Source: Physcomitrium patens | Lineage: Eukaryota > Streptophyta > Bryopsida > Funariales > Funariaceae | NCBI RefSeq assembly: GCF_000002425.4 | Contig: NC_037256.1 | Span: 13,338,233 to 13,402,232 of the forward strand | Direction: 5' to 3' | Length of the DNA stretch: 64,000 bases | Shown: positions 48,660 through 60,083 of the stretch, piece by piece | Position numbering within the stretch: position 1 is the first letter of the stretch | Layout of the letters: each line of letters begins with the position of its first letter | The notes under the pieces: model-generated | What the model was told of the DNA's origin: nothing | Seen by the model: only the letters and a program-made list of their open reading frames with translations | Database searches by the model: none | Made by a program: the position numbers and the translations under genes

Positions 48660-51600
48660 TCATCTTGGTTTTGATGGATGTCGTTGATGAAAAACTTTGA
48701 CTTTAGCTGATGCATTTGCTAGATTCCTGGATGGCTCCCATGTGCGTTCACTAATATCATATCCGCACCAATGAACAAGATATTCCAGCTTATTTCGGCG
48801 TCGCCTTGAGTCTAATATCTCTTCCACCTCAAATTCTTCATTATTATCTACTTCTATAGGAGGCGGTGGCATTTGTCTTCTTCCTTGTATATCCACTGTC
48901 TTATATGGTTCAAGAAGAGACACGTGGAATACAGGATGGATCTTCATTGACTCCGGTAGATGTAACCGATATGCAACTGGGTTGATCTGTTCAGAAACAG
49001 AAAAGGGGCCAAGCCTACGATAGTCCAACTTGTCACAAGGTTGAGTAGACTTGATATTGCGACGAAGTAGCCATACCTTATCACCCACGTTGAGTTGTGG
49101 TTGCTCCTTACGATATAGATCTGCGTTTATATTTTGTCGTTCTTGAACTTCCTTCAAGTGTGTCTTCATTATTGTATGTAACTCTGACAACCAATTTGCC
49201 ATATCTTCTGCTGCAAGATTATCAACTTTTGAAAAATCAAAAGTATCAAGTCGTGGATGATAGCCATAATTGGCAAAGAAAGGTGTTTGTTGCGTGGAAG
49301 AATGTACCGTATTATTATAAGCAAACTCTACCAATGGCAGAAGGGTTGTCCAATCATCTTGTTGGTAGTTGATAGTACACCTTAAATACTGCTCCAAGAC
49401 TTGGTTTACCCGCTCTGTTTGTCCATCAGTTTGAGGATGGAAAGCCGAAGATAGCTTTATGTCCACTTTTAAAATCTTGAAAAGGGTCCTCCAAAATCTT
49501 GACACAAATTGAGTTCCCCTATCCGATATGATATCTTTAGGTAATCCATGATAGCGATAGATATTATCAATGAAAAGCTTAGCTGTTTCTTCACCTGTGA
49601 TAGATTTTGTACATGGCACAAAGTGTGCCATCTTGGTGAAACGATCTACTATCACAAATATAGAATCATAAGATCTTGAGTTTGGAAGATCTGTGATGAA
49701 ATCCATAGAAACAGAAGACCATGGTTGTTCTGGTATAGGTAATGGCTGAAGAAGTCCGTAAGGTCGATGTCGAGGAATTTTTGATCTTGAACAAATATCA
49801 CATGATTGTACAAAGTCTTTGACTGACTTCCACATCTGTGGCCACCAAAAATCTCTTGATATGAGTTCCAGAGTCTTATTATATCCAAAGTGACCTGCTG
49901 CTGGAAAGTCATGACGTGCTTGAAGAACACGCAAACGTGCTTTTCCTTCTGGAACATATAGGCGTCCTTCAAAATATAATAGATTATTCTTGAACTCGAA
50001 CTTAGAAGGATCATGAGACTTGGAAGAATTATTCTCGATATCATGAACAAGAAGATCTGAGGACATATTGGACTGGATTTGCTTGAGAAAAGTTGAATCA
50101 ATAGTCAATGTTGATTTCATTGCTTGGAGATGAAATTGCTCCGGTTTCAAGAGGACCGTTCTTTGTTGCTCAAAAGCTGCATCTCCTTCTTTTGGTGCAA
50201 AATAAGAACGTCTAGATAGGGCATCGGACAAACCTTGTTGTTTTCCTGGCCGATAAGTGATAATGAACTCGAATCTTGACAAAGACATACTCCAACGAGC
50301 TTGACGACGATTCAATACGCGTGTTGACATGAAATACTCGAGGTTCTTGTGATCTGTATACACAGTGACTGGATTAGAAGCGCCTTCTAGATAATGACAC
50401 CATTCTTGAAAGGAATCCACAATCGCAAGAAGTTCTTTATCGTGGATCTCATAATTGATCTCGGCTGCTGAGAATTTTCTTGAATGAAAAGCTATCGGAT
50501 GAAGTTTGTCATCTGTTTCCATTTGTGATAAAACTGCACCCAAAGCAAAATCTGATGCATCTGTTTCCATAAAAAATGCCTTGAAAAAGTCAACACGATA
50601 TAAGACTGGTGCAGAGACAAACGATGTCTTTAAGGCTTTAAATGCTGCTTCCGCTTCTTGATTCCATTGGAATTTATCTTTACTAGTCAAGCGTGTAAGT
50701 GGAGCTGCAACTCGTGAGAAATCTTTGATGAAGATCCGATAGTAATTGGCAAATCCCAAGAAACATTGGACATCTCTTATTGTCCTTGGAATCTTTCAAT
50801 CCATGATTGTTTGGACTTTCTTAGAATCCATCATGAGACCATCATTTGAAATGATGTATCCTAAAAAGTCAACTTGAGTAGTGTGAAATACACACTTTTC
50901 CATCTTGGCATACAATCCTGCATCTCTAAGTTTTTGTAATACTTGACGAACATGTATTTCATGTTCTTCGACGTTCTTAGAATAGATCAGGATATCGTCT
51001 AGATAGCAAACGACAAAATTGTCTAAGAATTCACGAAATACATCATTCATGAGATGTTGAAAAGCAGCTGGTGCATTCGTGAGTCCAAAGGGCATGACAT
51101 TATATTCGAAATATCCATACCTGGTTCGAAACGCAGTCTTCCATTCATCTCCTCCTTTGATCCATACTAGATTATATGCTCCTCTTAGATCTATTTTTGT
51201 ATAGATCTTAGCTTGATTCAACTGGTCAAGGAGTCCTGATATCAAAGGTAATGGATACCTGTTCTTGATTGTGATCTTGTTGAGTCCTCGATAATCAACA
51301 CACATTCGTAAAGATCCATCTTTTTTCTTTACGAATAGAATTGGAGCTCCTGCTGGAGATTTTGAATGGCGTATAAAATTCTTCGCTAAATTCTCATCAG
51401 TATATGTCTTGAGTTCAGCCATCTCATCTTGTGATAAACTGTAAATTGGTCCAAATGGTGGCTGAGTTCCTTCCTTGAGGTCGATTGAACAATCATATGG
51501 GCGATGCTCAGGAAGAATATCTGCATTCTTTTTCTCAAAAACGTCTTGATACTCCTGATATTGACTTGGAATGCCACTTGAAGTCTTTACGTTTTCAGAA

Positions 51601-52210
51601 ATAGGTGCAGCATAAATAGCAAAAGTTGATCCTTCTTTTGCTGCGTGTATAAATGCTTTTGCACCTATCAGTACGGGTTTTACTATACTAGACTTATAAT
51701 TTTTTACTTGGTTAGTAGAACTATTAATAACGCTCTCAGAAAAGTCAAGTTTACGCGAATTCCAATCTATTCGAGGGTTATATTTTTCTAGCCAGGATAA
51801 ACCTAAAATAACTGGATTGGATGGAGATTTAATTATGTTAAAAGCTATGTAGCTATCATGACCGTCTATTGTTACTTTTATAGGATGAGTTTCATGAGTG
51901 ACATCTCCGGAAGACAAGGGACGACCATCTATGACTTCTACATGTACTGGTTTAGGTTTCTATACAAAGGGTATTTTACGACTTTTAACAAATTGTTCAT
52001 CTAAAAAACATGCTGAGGCTCCCGAATCTAATAGAGCAGAGGCTTTGTAATTCTTAGGTCCTAAATATAAGTCTATTATAAAACAAGGAGAGGGTTCTGA
52101 GGAGAGGATAGGACCTTCATTAGGAATTGTACAAGGTTCCAGCTGCACGGTCCCTATTGTAGCTGGACGAATCCGTTTTTCGACATGTTGTCTTCTTTGA
52201 CCGTCGTACC
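48660..52210 (-). pseudogene. pol polyprotein of element B (one frame, two nonsense codons)
   Basis: One continuous frame broken by TAG at 51960–51962 and TGA at 50796–50798 (TGG in element A). Protease DSGAS near 52020; reverse transcriptase about 50800–51450 with YLDD near 51000; RNase H about 50150–50580 (METDASDF, DKELLAIVDSF, YTDHKNLEYF, GLSDALSRR). Integrase about 49000–49950: HHCC finger (HDFPAAGH ... CDIC), then the catalytic triad in MDFITDL, SDRGTQF and the Glu of DGQTERVNQ. A C-terminal chromodomain lies at about 48690–48840 (EVEEILDSRRRRNKLEYLVHW), which in chromoviruses steers integration to modified chromatin. The 5' end overlaps gag in the -1 frame; I place it only roughly. Confidence 0.9.
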
Positions 52211-53158
52211 CCTAATTTTATAGTTGCGTCATTTTTTTAGATAATGTTGAGCAGTGTGCTTAGGTTCTCCACAATATAAACATAATCCTTCTTGACGATG
52301 ACGAATCTTTTCTTGCTCAGTTAGGGGTTTAAAATGTACCGCGTCAATTTGCATGTCTTCTACTTCTGAATGTATGTTTGGCAAAGATGTTGATGTTGCC
52401 ATTGAGTAATAACGTTGAGGTTCCCGTGAATGATTCTCAGATCGAAATTCGAAAAGTCGATTATCACATTTTACCGCAAAATCGATTGTTTGACTCAAAG
52501 TTTGAGGATCAGGTAAGTTGAGCATCAATTTCTTTACTTCGTATTGCAATCCATAAAGAAATTGACTAATGAGTGCAACATCATCCCACTTGATGTCAAT
52601 TGCAAGTTGTCAAAATTGTGAAGCATACACTGTTACTGAGCGATTTTCTTGTCGCAGAATTCAGATCTTATTTGTTGCAACACAAGTTGCATCGTGTTCA
52701 CCATACATAGTTCAAAACTCCGCCAAAAAAGCTTTCAAATTGTCCAATATTGGATTTCGTTGTTCAAGAAAAGACGAAAACCACGATAATGCAGAACCAG
52801 AAAGTAGAGTGCCAATAAACCTGACTTGTGATCCTGGAGTTGGATAGCTTTGCGGTTGAAGTTCAATTGCCAATTGTACTTGATTGATGAATCCTCGAAA
52901 CTTTGATCTCGTACCATCAAATTTCTCGGGTAAGGCAATTCTTGGTTTTCTAGTGCTTACAGGGTGTTGTACAATTGGAGAAGGAACGTGATTTGTTGTA
53001 GATGTTGAAGCAGCTCTGATCATCTCTATATCTCCACTTTCTGCCATTCTTGTTCTTTCCTGTGTTGGTGAATTGAGTTGATGCATCGCAAGCATTAACT
53101 CCCTCATTTGCTCTTACATTTGTGCCATTGCACTTTTCATTTCAACAAGCTCTGCCAT
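52154..53158 (-). pseudogene. gag of element B (five premature stops)
   Basis: The ATG at 53158 opens a 334-codon frame ending VQLQ* at 52154. Premature stops are TAA at 53114–53116 and TGA at 52712–52714, 52661–52663, 52610–52612 and 52229–52231. At 53114 the A copy has CAA, and at 52712 and 52229 it has CGA; at 52610 both copies have TGA. The zinc-knuckle relic near 52255 keeps its first two Cys and the His but has Tyr in place of the last Cys. Confidence 0.85.
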
Positions 53159-53334
53159 AATAATACTAAGAAGAAAAATTTGTTTGATACTGTTCAAGAC
53201 AAAAGAAAAAAAAGACTTGATAACAAAGAAGATACTAAGAACAATATCAGTTTAGAAGTGGGTAATCCGCAAACTTCCAATACGCTTATGCCTTGTCAAG
53301 AGAAAGGGGTAATCCACTCTTACTCAAGAAAAAA

Positions 53335-53350
53335 CAAAGCTCTGATATTG
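53335..53350 (-). other. putative primer binding site of element B
   Basis: Sense TATCAGAGC (53339–53347), 23 bases inside the 5' LTR end, as in element A. Confidence 0.55.
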
Positions 53351-53370
53351 TAAATGTACTCTTGTCAATC

Positions 53371-53931
53371 TGTCAAGGACAAGAACTCGATGAAAAAACA
53401 GTTCAGACAAGTAAGCCTTCACTCAAAGAAAAGTAACAAAATATGAATAATAAGTATGTATATTGAAAAGAGAAACTAGAATGGCTATTGCTAAAAGACA
53501 AGAAAACTAGAGACCCTTGAAACTAGACTAGAAGCAAGAAAGGAGTTGACAAGAGTGAAGAAGCCTTCACTCTTGTCTCTATATATACTATCTAACTAGG
53601 GGCTACGTGGCGACGTTCTATAGGACCTCTAATATGTGTTGACTTTGTAGGACACATGCCTTGACTTACAAGGCAAGTTTTTCTACGTGTGGGCCACATA
53701 GTTAGCTTGATCTTCAAGCTAACAACATGTGTGGCACATGGCCAACTTGTTGACCACGTTTCTAATCCAAAAAGTCAATTAAAGACACCTATGAAGTCAA
53801 AGCAACGTCTAGGAAGTTTCTAGGAAGCTTTTATATTAAATATTATAGAATTAACTTACTTTTATCTACTTTTACTTACTTCTACCTATTTCTATATGTA
53901 ATTATTAGCTTACATGATTATGGCCGTGACA
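53371..53931 (-). repeat. 5' LTR of element B
   Basis: 561 bp, TG...CA, differing at two positions from its partner. Confidence 0.95.
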
Positions 53932-54062
53932 CACTACCGATAGTTGAGAGGCCCTATCAATCATCTTCGAAGAGAACAAAGATCAGAGTATGTGACGAAT
54001 ACAATTTGTTGCATCATGGATTTTCTCAACATATGATGACCGCTCCTCGTGGAACTCGTCTC
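53932..54062 (+). pseudogene. accessory reading frame of element A, 3' part
   Basis: After the repeated CACTA the sequence continues the accessory frame (LRGPINHLRREQRSEYV) and ends at DFLNI* as in element B. The minus-strand frame at 53983–54198 is a shadow. Confidence 0.75.
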
Positions 54063-54077
54063 TAAAAAGGGGGGTAA
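54063..54077 (+). other. polypurine tract of element A
   Basis: TAAAAAGGGGGGTAA ends at the first base before the 3' LTR. Confidence 0.8.
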
Positions 54078-54638
54078 TGTCACAGATATATTCATGTAAG
54101 CTAGTAATTACATATACAAATAGGTAGAAGAAAGTAAAAGTAGGTAAAAGTAAGTTAATTCTGTAGTATTTAATATGAAAGCTTCCTAGAAGCTTCATAG
54201 ACGCTACTTTGACTTCATAGGTATCTTTAATTGACTTTTTGGATTAGAAATGTGGTCAACAAATTGGCCATGTGCCACACATGTTGTTAGCTTGAAAATC
54301 AAGCTAACTATGTGGCCAACACGTAGAAAAACTTGCCTTGTAAGTTAAGGTGTGTTTCCTACAAAGTCAATACATATTGGAGGTCATATAGAATGTCGCC
54401 ACGTAGTCCCTAGTTAGATAGTATATATAGAGACAAGAGTGAAGCCTTCTTCACTCTTGTTAATTCCTTTCTTGCTTCTAGTCAAGTTTCAAGGGTCTCT
54501 AGTTTTCTTGTCTTTTGGCAATAGCCATTCTAGTTTCTCTTTCAATATACATAATTATTTATTTATATTTTGTTACCTTTCTTTGAGTGAAGGCTCACTT
54601 GTCTGGATTGTTTTTTCATCGAGTTCTTGTCCTTGACA
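54078..54638 (+). repeat. 3' LTR of element A
   Basis: 561 bp, TG...CA, followed by target duplication CTTCA at 54639–54643. About 18 differences from the 5' LTR by eye. Confidence 0.95.
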
Positions 54639-54643
54639 CTTCA

Positions 54644-55229
54644 TGATTTAGAATTTAATTCAATAAAATGATAGAAAAAGAGTCGCAAGAAAATTAAAAG
54701 TCTTATTTATTTATTTATTTACTTATTCTATTTTTTATCCTTTTAATTATAAATTCTCATTTTAAGTATAAAAAATAATTAAAAAAATCATTACTAACAT
54801 CTTTGAATGGAAATTAGAAAAAAAAAAAATTAAGGCAAAAAAATGGCTTATGCAATTGACATTATATTGTCCTGCTAGATATTATAAACTATGTCTATCA
54901 AGCATTGTGTTGATTTCTTTTGTATACTACAAAAAAATCCTAGAAAATCTTATGAATGGCATAATGCACATACTTGTAGCATTGGATGCAATGAATGGAA
55001 GCATAGATGTCAAAGGTGTTACAAATATGATCAAATACAATATTTCTATTTATGATTAGATATTTCTATCAATAGTCACATATATAGAGCAATATAATAT
55101 TGAAATGAAGGAGTCATAGTAGCTTATATAAGCACAATAGGATTAGTTTATATGTTCTTAAGTACAAATCACATTAACTTGCATAAACTTATAAGCTTCC
55201 ATAAGTATATAAGTACAAATCAAATTATA
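54644..55229. other. AT-rich spacer
   Basis: Low-complexity DNA between element A and the large inverted repeat. One 69-codon frame at 54850–55059 is unrecognised and probably random. Confidence 0.6.
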
Positions 55230-55860
55230 TTAGCTCGCTGGAGTAGCACTCAAATTTCAACTTATATTTAAATCAGTTAGTTAGTAGTGTTATATTTTGT
55301 ATATTCTTTCTTGAAAATACACCAAGCATGTAGTTGTAGAAGATAAGTAGAAATGCAACAACAAAATCCTACCAAGTCTAATAAAGTATTAAATAAATTC
55401 TAAATAATTCTTAAAAACCCTAATCAAATTTTAACTAATTCGAAAGGAAGTTAAAAGAAGTTACAAAAGAAACATAAAGAAGTGATAAATTAATCTCAAA
55501 GAAAAATAATAAATAAATTTTTAAAAAATAAAAAAATAAAATCCTAAAGAAATTATAATAAACTTAAAGAAATACTAAAAATAAAAATATTAAATAAATA
55601 ATAATAAAATCCTAATTAAATCCTAAATCTTAAACCAATTTTAATAAAATCTTAATGAATCTTAATCAAATCTTAGATAAAATTCTAATAAACTCCTAAT
55701 AAAATCCTAATAAATTCTAACTAAATTCAAACAAAATTCTATACCTTAATTAAATCTTAAATCAAATTCTAATCAAATCTCAATTCTTAATCAAACTCTT
55801 TACAAATCCTACAGTAGATTTAAATCTCAATAACTAATGATTGAACCATTGATTTTAATT

Positions 55861-55891
<31 letters not shown>

Positions 55892-58255
55892 GTTTTACTT
55901 TTTAATAAATTAGAAATAATTATAAAAAAATTGAAGAAGATCAAATATACAAAATAGCAGATAATTCCTAAAATCCGCTAAAGTGTTGATTAGCCTCTTT
56001 CTTCAATCTTAATGCTAATATTACACAGCCAAAATCTCTTAATTTCACTGTTCAATAGGTTTCAAACTTTTTACAATTATTAAAAATCAAGTAAATCACT
56101 TGTATAAAAAATTTAATTTCAATTCAACTAGCAAATTGATAAATATCTTTAAAATCCTTATTATTCTTTTAAATCCCAATTTTCAAGACTTTAATATATT
56201 TTAGCTTCAATTAACTTTAGATAAACCATTAAATCAAGTTCAAAGTTGCAGAAAATATTATGTAAATTAATGACCACTTAATTACAAAATTTCACCTATA
56301 GATCATCTACAAATCTCACAAAATTATCTAAAGTATCAATTCTTTAAATTTCTCAAAATCTAAAGTCAATTAAAAAAAATCCAAACTTTGCAAAGCCTTA
56401 ACAAAGTTGTTAAGTATTCAAATCACTTGAAATTAATGCTTAAAGAGTCTTTTTCTTGTATGCTCTCAAATTCCACTCTCCAATCAATCAAAGAACCTTG
56501 GAATTGCTATAAGTACATAGTTTTGTGCCTTAGGATCTTATTTTGACCTTAATTCAAATAAATAGAATGTCTTCTATAAAAAAATAGTATTAAGACTAAA
56601 TTTTTTATTATCTTTTTATTTTTTATTTTTTTATTATATCTTTTTATTAGGTGCTTCTATAATAATATTAATATTTTTATTTTTATCATATAATTGTATT
56701 AACATATGACAACAAATCATTAAAAATCTAAAATATACTTGAATGAGGTTGCAATATCTCTACTATTAATTCAAGTCAATTAATAATATAATAATAAAAA
56801 ATTATAAAATATAAATACCACAAAAAGGATAAGTGTGGATATTATGTCCAATGCCTTTGCAATTTTTGCAACAACACATATTTATACATAAGTCTTTGGT
56901 GTATTTTAATTAAAAAAGAAAATTTTGTGTAGAATGTAATTTGACCTTTCACATAGCTTATGTTGTTGATAAGGTGTGACAAGCTCATATGTCTGACTAA
57001 CTTCTTTAAAGATAAAGTTTAATTTAAGGATGTCATGATATAATATGGCTAATGAATGAAAGAAAGAAAGAAATATTATATTATTGAAGTTATTACTTTA
57101 AAATATTGTAGCAAATTATTTTAGAAATATAAAAATATCTTGAGTTCTATAGTATATGTATGAATGAATTTTCGATAGTATGTTGGTGTACTAATTATAA
57201 ATATATGTGCAAATTTTGAGGTCAATCAAATAATTAGATTGAAGTGTGTGAAGCTTTTTTGGATTAAATTCTTAGAAATTGGATTTTGAGGGTTAATAAA
57301 TATTTCTAAGATCTTTAATAATCTATCAATTTGATTAAAGTATTTTTATTTTTTATTTTTTTATGGATATTAAATTAAATTTTTAAAAATTTAGATGAAA
57401 TTTGAGAGTAATTCAATGGTTTAATAAGGAGATATTGATGTTGGACGTTTAGCATTCAGATTGGAGTAAGAGACTGCTTAACATCTAATTGGATTATCTT
57501 GCATTTCTTTCAATTAATTAGTGCAATTGATTTCATCTTTCTTGTGCTTATTTTTAATTAAGACATTAAAAAATATACAAATTTTGAATTGATATTAATA
57601 GTTCAATCATTAGTTGTTGAAGTTCTATTTTACTATAGAATTTGTTAAGAGTTTATTTAAGATCTAGGATTTGATTAGGATTTGATTTAAGATTTGGTAT
57701 AGAATTTAATTAAGATTATGACTTTTTTAAAGTTTTTTTTTAAAACTTGTCTAGGATTTGCCTAAGATTTAGGATTTCATTAGGATTTTATTAGGATTGA
57801 CTTAAGATTTGGTTAATATTCAATTAAGATTTTGTTAGGATTTGACCTAGAATTTGATTAATGTTTAATTAAGATTTCATTAGGATTTGACCTAAGATTT
57901 GGTTAAGATTAAATTAGGATTTTAATTAAGATTTGATCTAAGACTTGGTTAAAAATTAATTAAGATTTTAATTAAAATTATATTAAATTTTTTATTTTTA
58001 GTATTTTTTAAGGATTTTTTTTTTTATTTCTTTTGTGACTTCTTTTAAATTTATTTTGATAGGTTAAAGTTTAATTGGATTTTTAGGAATTACTTAAAGT
58101 TTACATAAGTCTCTATTAGACTTAGTAGAATTTTTGTTGTATTGTTACTTATCTTCTATAACTAAGTACCTAATGTATTCTCAAGAAAGAATATACAAAA
58201 TACAACAATGGAAGTATCAATTTTCTTTGGAGTAGACTTAGCGATCTAAAGTAGT
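55230..58255. repeat. large diverged inverted repeat (about 3 kb palindrome)
   Basis: The reverse complement of about 57110–58255 aligns with about 55230–56390. The clearest block is the shared TTGTATATTCTTTCTTGA (left near 55298; on the minus strand near 58175–58200), then AGAAGATAAGTA, AAGTCTAATA and CTAATGATTGAAC. Each arm contains a degenerate tandem run of TCCTAATAAAAT-type units (55540–55800 and 57640–57980). Arms about 1.1 kb, spacer about 0.7 kb, ends approximate. No transposase is recognisable. It could be a foldback or long-TIR element, or two head-to-head copies of an unknown repeat. Confidence 0.7.
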
Positions 58256-58495
58256 AAATTCACTAAGTGATATTGATTATGAAAACCACCAACCATCAAA
58301 AATTTATCATGATATAATATCTTTCAAATTCTATGTTGATAAGCAAGTTTTAATATGGTTATAAATTTGCTTAAATATGGACTATCATTAGTATTCAAGG
58401 GAGTTGTAGCAAATTGAAAAAGTTCAAACACAAGATTGAAAGCATACATTGACACTCTTATTACAACACCTCTAAAAATATTTATGTTGTGATAG

Positions 58496-58543
<48 letters not shown>

Positions 58544-58693
58544 TTCTTGTATCTTAATTGATCTAATTATATTTTTTAGAAAATACAATAAATTTTTTTG
58601 TATATTTTTAAGATCATTGGTCAAAGTTTTGATGTACAACTTTAAGGCAAAATGTTGCTTTTATGTACATGATGTGGTCACATAGCCAAGATA
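58256..58693. other. AT-rich spacer with (TA)n at 58498–58539
   Basis: No gene seen; it contains a (TA)n tract of about 20 units. Confidence 0.7.
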
Positions 58694-59241
58694 GTCTCAA
58701 AAATAAGAATTTGATGAAAACAAATAAATAAGTGAGACTTTTTCAAAGAAGTATGACAGAATAAAAATAAAAAGTATGTATATTAAAAAGAAACTCGAAT
58801 AGCTATTGTTAAAAGATACAAAAATTATAGACTCTTGAAACTAGACTAGAAACAAAAAAAGGAATTGACAAGAGTGAAGAAGGCTTTATTCTTGCCTCTA
58901 TTTTTATTATCTACCAAAGAACTACATAGCAACATTCTATAGGATCTCCAAAATATGTTGATTTTGTACAATACGTATTTTAACTTACAAAACAAGTTTT
59001 CTATATAGGTGCCATATAGTTAGCTTGTCCTACAAGCTATCAATATGTATAGCATGTGATTAACTTATTGACCAAGTTTCTAACCTATCAATCAACTATA
59101 AACATATATATAGTCAAAAATACATCTATAAAGCTTCTAAGAAGCTTTTCTAAAAGATATTATGAAATTAATCTATCTTTTTTTACTTCTACCTATTCAT
59201 ATTACCTAGATATCAATTATAATAAATATATGTCTATGACA
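58694..59241 (-). repeat. 3' LTR relic of element C
   Basis: About 548 bp, aligning end to end with the LTRs of A and B but much more AT-rich. Confidence 0.85.
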
Positions 59242-59279
59242 TTACTTCCTATTATAAGAACAAATTCTACAAGGAACGG

Positions 59280-59707
59280 TGATCACATATCAAGGAAGTC
59301 TAAAATACAGCAAATTCTATTTGCCATATATACTGATCTTTATTTCTTCCAAATATAATTGATAGGTCTTCTTAATTTTTGGTAATTTCTTTATTTTATG
59401 GCAAAAAATTCACATTATTATTTGATCATTTTTGAGACCTTCATAACTTCCTTCAAACAAAAAATTTCATACATCATTAAGAGTCATTCTTACCTCCAAT
59501 AAAATCATCAAATATTGAAATTTTCTTCTTAGGTCATGATACTAAACACATTATATCTCGTCATCTATTCAAAAAAGAATATGTTGCTCTTGAAGGTCTT
59601 CATTTCTATTATGTCATCTTAAAGGCTATGATAATTGTTATATCTTATCTAATATGTTACCAAATGATGGTTCTTAAGTTGAACCTACTAGTTATTAATT
59701 TTTCATC
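59280..59707 (-). pseudogene. accessory-frame relic of element C
   Basis: The DNA aligns with the 140-codon frame of element B over its full length, with many stops after C/G loss. It shows the region is an old part of the family. Confidence 0.7.
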
Positions 59708-60083
59708 TCCTTAATGCCACAATTATATAGAAATTATAAATAAAGATAGAAAGTAGAATACAATCTTTTTAAAATTTTATTTCTTTTATAGCAAAGTTTT
59801 GCTATTTTTTATTTTCATTTTAATAGATGTTGATAAAAATCTTTGATCTTCTCTACAAAATTTGTAAGTTTTTTTGCTGGTTCTTATGTGCATTAGCTAA
59901 TATCATATCCGTACCAACGAATAAGATATTCCAACCTAAATCAGCACCGCATTGTATCTAAAACTTCTTTCACCTCAAATTCTTGATTATTATCCACTTC
60001 TATAGGAGGCTATGGTATTTTTCTTCTTTTTGGGATATTCATTATCTTATATGGATCTAAAAGAGATATATGAAATATAATAT

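Larger units (their letters stand above)
47541..53931 (-). mobile_element. element B: full-length, young Ty3/gypsy chromodomain retrotransposon nested in A
   Basis: 6391 bp with 561-bp LTRs at 53371–53931 (5') and 47541–48101 (3'). By eye these differ at two positions (47857/53687 and 48096/53926), about 99.6% identity, so it is a recent insertion. Flanked by CACTA at 47536–47540 and 53932–53936. Sense order on the minus strand: LTR, primer site, gag, pol with chromodomain, accessory frame, purine tract, LTR. Gag carries five premature stops and pol two, so this copy is not autonomous as it stands. Confidence 0.97.
42195..54638 (+). mobile_element. element A: Ty3/gypsy chromodomain LTR retrotransposon, interrupted by element B
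   Basis: Complete at its ends: 561-bp LTRs (42195–42755 and 54078–54638) bounded by TG...CA, target duplication CTTCA on both sides, a primer-site-like TATCAGAGC and a purine tract before the 3' LTR. The order gag, protease, reverse transcriptase, integrase, chromodomain marks a Ty3/gypsy chromovirus. By eye about 18 of 561 LTR positions differ. The coding region is dead: many stops, loss of most of RNase H near 45635, an inverted duplication in gag, and element B inserted at 47540/53937. Without B it is about 6.05 kb. Confidence 0.95.

Noticed and set aside
49652-50101. 149-codon frame and other frames overlapping the pol gene of element B
   Set aside because: Shadow frames of the true pol frame.
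54850-55059. 69-codon frame in the spacer after element A
   Set aside because: Low-complexity context, no family match, no promoter or splice context.
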